12,688 nt of DNA, from NCBI GenBank assembly GCA_900314375.1, contig OMVC01000210.1, positions 1 through 12,688 on the forward strand, in the 5' to 3' direction. The notes beneath the pieces are model-generated. The model ran no database searches. It had not been told where the DNA came from and was given only the letters and a program-made list of their open reading frames with translations. Position numbers and translations under genes: made by a program. Shown piece after piece: positions 7,500 through 12,688 of the stretch. The first letter of the stretch is position 1. Every line of letters begins with the position of its first letter. This DNA is from an uncultured bacterium. GTDB taxonomy: Bacteria > Cyanobacteriota > Vampirovibrionia > Gastranaerophilales > Gastranaerophilaceae.

Positions 7500-9596
7500 T
7501 TAATTTTTTGCAATAGAATTTTTCAAATCTTCTATAAATTCTTTTCTGTACATAAACCCCAAATGCGCGCCGTTATCCACCAATACCAATTTATCACCTG
7601 CGGTTTGTTTCAATTTCTTTATCTGGTTTGGGCTTGTCAAATAATCATTTAGAGAATGATAAATTTTATAATTATCGTTATTTTTTAAATACTCGGAAAT
7701 AGACACAAGACTTGCTTCATAAGAAAGGTCATCAACCCCTGAATTTCCATGCACAAGGTATTTTTGCGCGTAATCCTGATAGCCCATATTGTTTATTTTT
7801 GTGTATAAATCCTTGTTTTGTTCTGACAATCCGCCTTCAATTGTGTAAATTAAATCGGACAATTTTTGATGCATTATAAAACCCGTAATCATTTTGCCTT
7901 CTTCTTCACTAAACGGCAAATTATTTATTTCAACATCTATATCATCTTTTGATTGATAAAGTTTTACGACTTTTGCGGCAGTTTCTGCAACCTTTTCTTT
8001 GAAATCTGCAGATGATTTATCCCATTCTTGTGAATACTTATCCACTTGTTTCATAGCATAGATTAAATCGCAAGGCGGACAAATCGAAATATATTTTGTA
8101 TCGCCCAAAGTGTTATCACGCGACTCTGCTGATGCTATAAACAATGAAGTCAAAGCTCCGAATGATGTTCCGATAAAAATTTTTTCCTTAAATTCACAAC
8201 CATATTTTGCTTGCAATTGAGTAATTATTTTCCCTGTTATTACTCTTAATACATTGGCATCTTTTGCAGGTAGTCCGGGATGATAATCTTTTGGCATACT
8301 TTTTACAAATTCCCACTGAAAATGACTTCCCTGAATAACTACAGAATACCCCGCATCATAAAATAATTTTGCAAATGATACGGAATGACTTGCCATAACG
8401 TTTTCACCTATTGACGGAAATATTATTACAAGCGGGGCATCCGTGTCTTTTTGTAATAAATAACGAAATTTATAATCATCCCGACCTTCAAAAAGGCTTA
8501 TATGGGAAGTTTTTATTCGTTTCCCAAAGCTTCTGTTCCAGATGGATAATTCATTCCATATTGAATCATCCACCCCGGGTAATGAAAATAATGCCGTACG
8601 CATAGAATCAACAACAGGATTTTGAGGGTTGTATCCATGCAATTTAATATCAGCTTCAGGCTTAAATTCTTCCGCACTGTAATCAGGTGATGCTAATTCG
8701 TCAAGATTTGCTCCGCCATATAAAAGATTTGGAGTTACTAATTCCGAAGAAACTTCCACCTGTACAAGCTTCTCTTGCTTTTCATTTGGTGAACTCTTTT
8801 CCGATACCAGCTTTTTGGAAGGTGTTTTAACCTCATTTGCCAGTTTTGCATCTTTGGTTTCGACATGCAAATTTGAAATTACATCCACTCGGTCTTTGTT
8901 TGCCTGTTTTATATAATTATCAATTCCAAAAGCCTTTTTTGTAATCTCATAAGGGTCTGCATAAGTTGATTCCACCATTTGTAACAACGGCTGCATATAA
9001 GACGTGCGGTTTACCATCAAACCGGCTTTTACCATTGCTAATATCGGAGAGCCAATATATGAACTGGGATTAAGGGCTGTATCCAATGCTTTTCCAAATA
9101 ATCCGCGCAAACTTGTAAATGAAAAAACAGGCGCAACAAAATAAGGTCCGGATTTTACATGACATTTTGCCAGTGCCTGCTCCATATTTTCTTTTGATTG
9201 TTCAATTTTAAAAATATGTTTTGCCGGGTCAAACATTCCGCCCAATCCGAGTATAGTGTTTGTAAAAAAACGAATTGTTTCATTTTTGGAAGTCTGGAAA
9301 TCCTTTTGAATAAGACTGCTTATAAGTCTTATAGGGTATTCTATATTATTTGTTATGCCGTTAATTCTGTCCATCCCGTATTCAGGCATGATTGAAGACC
9401 AAATAGTATGTAGCGGTCGAATTGCATATTTGTTTAATTTTTGGTTAAAATTAAACATTTTGCGGTTATAATTTTCCCATTTATCTTCGCCTAAAAACTC
9501 ATAAGAATAATCCGGAAATTTTGTTTCAACAGATGCTAATACAACGTTGTTGAAGCACAAACATAAAATAATAAGTAACGAAATAATTTTTTTCAT
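7500..9596 (-). CDS. MlaA (VacJ) domain fused to a C-terminal alpha/beta-hydrolase
   Basis: A 698-residue exported protein. Signal peptide at residues 1-21 (cut after VVLA); it contains C13 and C15 but no proper lipobox, so it is probably not a lipoprotein, unlike E. coli MlaA. Residues about 38-235 are an MlaA/VacJ domain, the outer-membrane part of the phospholipid-retrieval system: ENYNRKMFNFN (41-51), IRPL (59-62), RFFTNTILGLGGMFDPA (109-125), GPYFVAP (150-156), ADPYEITKKAFGIDNYI (213-229). A polar K/S/E-rich linker (about 245-320) leads to an alpha/beta-hydrolase domain (about 365-698): LVIIFPSIGE (389-398), nucleophile elbow GTSFGA with S478, likely acid D651 (SLND) and H678 (GAHLG). 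A helical stretch at about 530-620 may be a lid. Inferred role: phospholipid handling plus lipid or ester hydrolysis at the outer membrane. The ribosome site GAGGA is 8 bases before ATG; a 4-bp stem (9607-9618) overlaps it. Confidence 0.88.
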   Translation of the reverse strand: MKKIISLLIILCLCFNNVVLASVETKFPDYSYEFLGEDKWENYNRKMFNFNQKLNKYAIRPLHTIWSSIMPEYGMDRINGITNNIEYPIRLISSLIQKDFQTSKNETIRFFTNTILGLGGMFDPAKHIFKIEQSKENMEQALAKCHVKSGPYFVAPVFSFTSLRGLFGKALDTALNPSSYIGSPILAMVKAGLMVNRTSYMQPLLQMVESTYADPYEITKKAFGIDNYIKQANKDRVDVISNLHVETKDAKLANEVKTPSKKLVSEKSSPNEKQEKLVQVEVSSELVTPNLLYGGANLDELASPDYSAEEFKPEADIKLHGYNPQNPVVDSMRTALFSLPGVDDSIWNELSIWNRSFGKRIKTSHISLFEGRDDYKFRYLLQKDTDAPLVIIFPSIGENVMASHSVSFAKLFYDAGYSVVIQGSHFQWEFVKSMPKDYHPGLPAKDANVLRVITGKIITQLQAKYGCEFKEKIFIGTSFGALTSLFIASAESRDNTLGDTKYISICPPCDLIYAMKQVDKYSQEWDKSSADFKEKVAETAAKVVKLYQSKDDIDVEINNLPFSEEEGKMITGFIMHQKLSDLIYTIEGGLSEQNKDLYTKINNMGYQDYAQKYLVHGNSGVDDLSYEASLVSISEYLKNNDNYKIYHSLNDYLTSPNQIKKLKQTAGDKLVLVDNGAHLGFMYRKEFIEDLKNSIAKN

Positions 9597-9665
9597 TTAA
9601 ATAATCCTCACAAATGAGAATATTTAAAAACAACAAATTTACATATTGCACAGTGGGATAAATGT

Positions 9666-9688
9666 AGTTACCAAGTTTGTTTGTAACT
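9666..9688. repeat. Inverted repeat with nearby 8-bp direct repeats in the 250-bp gap
   Basis: AGTTAC (9666-9671) and GTAACT (9683-9688) form a perfect 6-bp inverted repeat around an 11-base spacer. The spacer begins with CAAGTTTG (9672-9679), which recurs at 9724-9731. The site lies 70-90 bp upstream of the MlaA-hydrolase start and could be part of its control region. No convincing promoter for that gene was identified in 9597-9846. The short length means chance cannot be excluded. Confidence 0.3.
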
Positions 9689-9747
9689 CATTATGTAATC
9701 TTGTGTAATTGGGCAAATCATGACAAGTTTGCAAGGTAGACTTTAGT

Positions 9748-9753
9748 TATAAT
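9748..9753 (+). promoter_or_regulatory. Consensus TATAAT box facing the hairpin element
   Basis: A perfect TATAAT on the plus strand, pointing away from the MlaA-hydrolase gene and towards the structured element at 9767-9831. Expected transcript start is near 9760. The -35 position at 17-bp spacing (AAGTTT) is poor and there is no TG extension, so the call rests mainly on the -10 box. No protein gene begins downstream on this strand. Confidence 0.3.
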
Positions 9754-9759
9754 AGCGTG

Positions 9760-9831
9760 TAGATGCATAGCAAAGTAGGGTATGATTTCAGCATATCCTG
9801 CGACTTTTGTTATATTGATTAATGGAATCAA
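9760..9831 (+). ncRNA. Candidate structured small RNA (two adjacent hairpins)
   Basis: Hairpin 1 (9767-9813) pairs ATAGC/GTTAT, AAAGT/ACTTT and GGGTATG/CATATCC: 17 bp in all, broken by a one-base bulge (9808) and a 1x4 internal loop (9777 against 9799-9802), with loop ATTTCAG. Two of the pairs (9770-9810 and 9780-9796) are G-U wobbles when read on the plus strand but would be A-C mismatches on the minus strand, which favours a plus-strand RNA. Hairpin 2 (9815-9831) is TTGATT/AATCAA with loop AATGG. A TATAAT box lies just upstream. No U-tract follows, so it is not an intrinsic terminator, and the 3' end is undefined. It does not match an RNA family I recognise. It would run towards the 3' end of the opposing cysteine-rich gene. 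Confidence 0.3.
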
Positions 9832-9846
9832 AAAGACTCTTTCAAT

Positions 9847-10773
9847 TTACTGCCATTGTCCATTAATTTTTCTGAATGTATGTGAACATTTTATTGTAGC
9901 TTGTCCATAAGATGTTCCGTAGTACCCGCTGCCGATATGTCCGCAGCTTAAATAGTCAGGCATTGTAGAATATGAAATATAAGAACATCCTCCTGTTTGA
10001 CCCTGTTCCGGACCGCTGCAGGTAGCGTTTTCTAGTGCTCTGTATTCTATCCCGTTTGACTGATAATAAAATTCACATTTATCATCAAAATAGAATGCTA
10101 CACCGTCACCAAGATTAGCGGTACCGGAACCAAGACGTATTTCATTATTGCCGTTATATTTACATTCGTGAAGATTATCGCATTGTTTTGTTGTATTATT
10201 CCACTTTAGATAGCTTTTTTGATATTTCAATCTTACATGCGTAAAATTAGTTTGACATTGCGGTTTGTCTGTAGTCAAGGTACATTTCATTGAACTTTGT
10301 GAGCTGCATTGATTGTTATTAGTATTTCCTGCAGGCTCGCATTTTAAAGTGTAGGTTACTTGGCTTCCGCAAGAATCCGGACTTCCCCCACAAATTGATG
10401 CTAATTGTGGGTTATTTGAAGTGTCAGGATTGAATGGACAGCAAAATCCTATATTGCTTTGCGTATCTGTCCAAGCTTTAATGCTGCAGCAAGCTTTGCC
10501 TATAGTATTCATATAATTAGGGTTCGCAAGTTGTCCTTTCCATTCATTACAGCATTCTACCGAAGCATCTGATGTTGATGCTTCACTAATAGGCTTACAG
10601 CCATCTTCAGGTTGATAACATTGCGGATAATCCTCTTTGCTGTATCCTGCATTTTCCCAGGCTTTACAACATTTTTCATCCGATGAACTTTGGTTGCAGC
10701 AATTTAATAAGATATCATTATTATTAGGATATTTGCTCATAAGTCTGGAACAGCAATCATCATTAGGTTGCAA
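9847..10773 (-). CDS. Cysteine-rich C-terminal part of a prepilin-like protein (separated by frameshift)
   Basis: As an isolated frame this begins at a TTG (10773) with no ribosome site and encodes 308 residues. The frame is actually open further upstream to 10860, with no ATG, and reads PIIAPEQEQDCVEKYDNGEYA directly into it. I read it as the C-terminal half of the gene at 10737-11540, displaced by one base. It has 27 cysteines (about 9%), including six CC pairs at residues 7-8, 25-26, 35-36, 74-75, 95-96 and 111-112, several followed by an aromatic residue (CCKAW, CCNEW). A second half with single cysteines and a Gly/Tyr-rich end (GSGYYGTSYG, 281-290) follows. No signal peptide of its own is present, so export depends on the upstream prepilin leader. 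Paired cysteines suggest a disulphide-stabilised extracellular domain (inference). The function is unknown. Confidence 0.7.
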   Translation of the reverse strand: MQPNDDCCSRLMSKYPNNNDILLNCCNQSSSDEKCCKAWENAGYSKEDYPQCYQPEDGCKPISEASTSDASVECCNEWKGQLANPNYMNTIGKACCSIKAWTDTQSNIGFCCPFNPDTSNNPQLASICGGSPDSCGSQVTYTLKCEPAGNTNNNQCSSQSSMKCTLTTDKPQCQTNFTHVRLKYQKSYLKWNNTTKQCDNLHECKYNGNNEIRLGSGTANLGDGVAFYFDDKCEFYYQSNGIEYRALENATCSGPEQGQTGGCSYISYSTMPDYLSCGHIGSGYYGTSYGQATIKCSHTFRKINGQWQ

Positions 10774-11540
10774 TGCATATTCGCCATTATCATATTTCTC
10801 AACACAGTCTTGTTCCTGTTCCGGAGCGATAATAGGGGTGGTACTATGTCTATTGCAGCTTCAGCGCTTGCAATGTGACGTGAAGCTATATCCAGACTAA
10901 ACGAGCGTAAATCTCTGCCTAGTACATTCGGTTCTTTCGGTCCGTTCAAATCGATAAATCCGCGAATAGGACGCAGCTCAGCTCCGGTTTGTGCATCCGT
11001 GACTCTGGGACTTATGCATAAGCTTATTCCATTTTTCATTAATCCGCATGCCATTCCGCTATAATCGTCATTGATAGCTCCTTTTTGATATTTTTTTGCT
11101 CCTGAAACTATTTCTGCCAAATCGAAAGCTGTTCTTTGGTTATTATTATACTGAGCATAATTTCTTGCGAAACAATCCCCTGATTGGTTATTGCAAAATT
11201 TGACCATTCTCATATATTTTTTTAAATATTCATCAGCTCTGTTTTGTTCAGTATCACGTATAAGTGTATTAATTTGTGCTTCAGTGGAATTATGCGGGGC
11301 TTTTATGTTCATTATAGTATCGTTAAATGTTCGTAAATTTTCATTTATGGTTAATTCTTCCATTGAATTTAAAATTTCTGTCATTTGAGAATTATATGCC
11401 GTAGAAAAAGTTTTGTTTGTCGTTTTGCTTATAATGAATGGTATGCAAATTGCAATTATTATTGCAATAACAGCTAATGCAATTAAAATTTCCGTTAAGG
11501 TAAATCCATTTTTCTTGTTGCTTAAATTGTATCTTTTCAT
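10737..11540 (-). CDS. Prepilin-like protein with type IV N-methylation motif (C terminus lost by frameshift)
   Basis: The frame encodes 267 residues, of which the first 235 look genuine. The leader MKRYNLSNKKNG is cut after G12 by prepilin peptidase, then FTLTE with the conserved Glu at +5 (E17) and a hydrophobic helix to about residue 38: a type IV pilin/pseudopilin N terminus. The globular part has likely disulphide pairs C116/C123 and C165/C175 and the block DLNGPKEPNVLGRD (197-210). After PP (234-235) the last 32 residues are out-of-frame sequence and should be disregarded. It overlaps the next frame by 37 bp. One extra C in the run at 10835-10838 would give a single protein of about 564 residues. 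Ribosome site GAGG is 10 bases before ATG. It is probably a minor pilin or pilus-associated adhesin displayed outside the cell (inference). Confidence 0.82.
   Translation of the reverse strand: MKRYNLSNKKNGFTLTEILIALAVIAIIIAICIPFIISKTTNKTFSTAYNSQMTEILNSMEELTINENLRTFNDTIMNIKAPHNSTEAQINTLIRDTEQNRADEYLKKYMRMVKFCNNQSGDCFARNYAQYNNNQRTAFDLAEIVSGAKKYQKGAINDDYSGMACGLMKNGISLCISPRVTDAQTGAELRPIRGFIDLNGPKEPNVLGRDLRSFSLDIASRHIASAEAAIDIVPPLLSLRNRNKTVLRNMIMANMHCNLMMIAVPDL
10835..10838 (-). other. Apparent one-base deletion (C run) that splits the cysteine-rich pilin gene
   Basis: The minus strand reads GTA CCA CCC CTA TTA in the pilin frame. Adding one C gives GTA CCA CCC CCT ATT ATC GCT CCG, which joins the pilin frame to the open cysteine-rich frame with proline-rich linker sequence VPPPIIAP. 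The four-base run does not form a classical X XXY YYZ slippery heptamer, so a sequencing or assembly error or a recent mutation is likelier than programmed frameshifting. Confidence 0.65.
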
Positions 11541-11580
11541 ACGTTTATATCCTCATAAAATTTACTATAACTCTATTAAT

Positions 11581-11609
11581 ATTATTACAAATTTTTTTTA
11601 ATAGTTCAA
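11581..11609 (-). promoter_or_regulatory. Promoter for the cysteine-rich pilin gene
   Basis: On the minus strand TTGAAC (11609-11604) and AATAAT (11586-11581) are separated by exactly 17 bp, with an A8 tract inside the spacer. This gives a leader of about 35 bases containing the GAGG ribosome site. The rest of the 145-bp divergent gap is very AT-rich, with an A9 run at 11657-11665. No comparably clear promoter was found for the plus-strand DUF4127 gene. Confidence 0.45.
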
Positions 11610-11685
11610 TAATTTATATGTTAAATTTTGCAATGAAAAGAATAATACTATTTACCAAAAAAAAATTTCGATTTAAAATTTGTAT

Positions 11686-12688
11686 ATGAAAATTGCGTTT
11701 ATACCGATAGACAACAGGCCGGTTTGTTATACACTGCCAAAACTCATCGCAGGTATTGATAAAAGTGTTGAATTTTCAATTCCGCCAAGAGAATTTTTGG
11801 GAGATTTAACAAAATATGCAAAATCGGAGCAACTTTTTAAATGGCTTGAAGAAATTGAAATACAGGATGCTATTATAATTTCTTTAGACACCTTAATATA
11901 CGGCGGACTAATTTCTTCAAGAAGATGCGAATTATCCTATGAACAACTGGCAAAACGAGTACATAAACTTAAAGATATATTATCAAAAAAAGATGCAAAA
12001 ATATATGCGTTTTCAAGTATAATGCGAGTTTCTAATAATAATTATAACGAAGAAGAAAAAGAATATTGGTCACAATATGGTAAAAAAATATTCAAATATT
12101 CTTATGATTTGCATAAATACGGTCAAGCAAAAACAGACGTTCCGCATGAAGTTTTAGAAGATTATTTAGCTACAAGAAAAAGAAATTTTGGGATTAATAA
12201 ATTATTTTTATCATTTCAAAAAGAAGGTTTATTTAATACTCTGATTTTTTCAAAAGACGATTGCGCAGAATTCGGTTTAAACGTGCAAGAGGCTCAAGAA
12301 TTAGAAAAACTTGGCGCTTATACAAAAACCGGAGCTGACGAAATTCCGTTGAGTTTGTTAGCGCGAGCAATTCAAAAAGAAATCAAAATTTGCCCGATAT
12401 TTACGGAACCCGAATACAAACATCTTATTTCAAATTACGAAGATATTCCGATAGAAGCTTCGGTAAAAGGACAAATTGAGTTGGCGGGTTGTAAAATTTC
12501 TTCAAAAGAAGATGCGGATATTTTGCTTTATATAAATAATTTTATAAGTAATCAGGGTGAAATTGTTATGAAAGTCGATACTCAAAATTTTTCAAAAGAA
12601 TTTATCACCCCGCAAAAACCGTATATGATAGCTGATGTTCGATTTGCAAACGGCGCTTATAACAATTTTGTTACCGAATTTTTGAAAA
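11686..12688 (+). CDS. DUF4127 family protein (3' end cut by window edge)
   Basis: The frame is open from ATG at 11686 to the window end: 334 residues of a family usually around 500. Recognisable DUF4127 features: N-terminal IPIDNRPV (6-13, family form IPLDDRPV), SLDTLIYGGLISSR (66-79), GLFNTLIFSKDDCAEFG (181-197) and GADE (216-219). The biochemical function of the family is not established. The conserved early Asp/Arg and the later DD and DE acidic motifs suggest a metal-dependent or sugar-processing fold, but this is inference only. No signal peptide is present. An in-frame TAA at 11674-11676 lies close upstream, fixing the ATG as the first usable start. No clear ribosome site precedes it, so translation may be weak or leaderless. 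It is divergent from the pilin gene. Confidence 0.85.
   Translation, partial: MKIAFIPIDNRPVCYTLPKLIAGIDKSVEFSIPPREFLGDLTKYAKSEQLFKWLEEIEIQDAIIISLDTLIYGGLISSRRCELSYEQLAKRVHKLKDILSKKDAKIYAFSSIMRVSNNNYNEEEKEYWSQYGKKIFKYSYDLHKYGQAKTDVPHEVLEDYLATRKRNFGINKLFLSFQKEGLFNTLIFSKDDCAEFGLNVQEAQELEKLGAYTKTGADEIPLSLLARAIQKEIKICPIFTEPEYKHLISNYEDIPIEASVKGQIELAGCKISSKEDADILLYINNFISNQGEIVMKVDTQNFSKEFITPQKPYMIADVRFANGAYNNFVTEFLK

Noticed and set aside
9607..9618. CTCA/TGAG stem over the ribosome site of the MlaA-hydrolase gene, as an RNA thermometer
   Set aside because: Only 4 bp with a 4-base loop; too weak to support a regulatory claim.
9815..9831. TTGATT/AATCAA hairpin as a terminator for the pilin gene
   Set aside because: No U-tract follows the stem on either strand.
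9782..9910. A small plus-strand frame starting MISAYPATFV after the hairpin region
   Set aside because: The ATG lies within the hairpin stem with no ribosome site at a workable distance, and most of the frame is antisense to the cysteine-rich gene.
10832..10842. Programmed -1 ribosomal frameshift in the cysteine-rich pilin gene
   Set aside because: The local codons CCA CCC CTA do not form a slippery heptamer on which both tRNAs could re-pair, and four Cs are too few for typical slippage.
10637..10900. An 87-residue plus-strand frame across the pilin frameshift region
   Set aside because: It is antisense to the cysteine-rich gene, has no ribosome site and its composition mirrors the opposite-strand codons.

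Overview
The window looks like AT-rich chromosomal DNA from a diderm (outer-membrane-bearing) bacterium. I infer a gut-associated member of the non-photosynthetic cyanobacterial relatives (Vampirovibrionia/'Melainabacteria', order Gastranaerophilales), at moderate confidence. The reasons are low GC, an MlaA-type outer-membrane lipid protein, a class-II GH57 glucanase of the roughly 750-residue kind, a pheT with no pheS beside it, a DUF4127 protein, and a prepilin-type protein with a conserved DLNGP...GRD segment fused to a cysteine-rich tail. No transposase, phage gene, tRNA, rRNA or CRISPR array was seen.

Layout. 1-1814 (minus strand): a Na+/alanine-type symporter whose stop codon overlaps the start of an ACT-domain regulator of the UPF0237 family, which runs off the left edge. 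1815-1975: a divergent control region with a perfect 14-bp palindrome between two outward extended -10 boxes. 1976-4234 (plus): a complete GH57 alpha-glucan enzyme. 4274-7420 (minus): pheT followed 12 bp later by a secreted SH3-like protein, read as a two-gene unit from a likely promoter at 7451-7482. 7500-9596 (minus): an exported protein joining an MlaA domain to a serine alpha/beta-hydrolase. 9597-9846: a 250-bp gap with inverted repeats and, on the plus strand, a candidate small structured RNA. 9847-11540 (minus): a prepilin-like cysteine-rich protein split into two overlapping reading frames by an apparent one-base deletion in a short C run. 11541-11685: an AT-rich divergent promoter region. 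11686-12688 (plus): the first two thirds of a DUF4127 protein, cut by the window edge.

How the genes relate. There is no single pathway here. Themes are amino-acid uptake and sensing (symporter plus ACT protein), storage-glucan metabolism (GH57), translation (PheT), and envelope biology (SH3-like exported protein, MlaA-hydrolase, cysteine-rich pilin). The most unusual items are the MlaA-hydrolase fusion, the cysteine-rich pilin with its frameshift, and the plus-strand hairpin element near 9767-9831.
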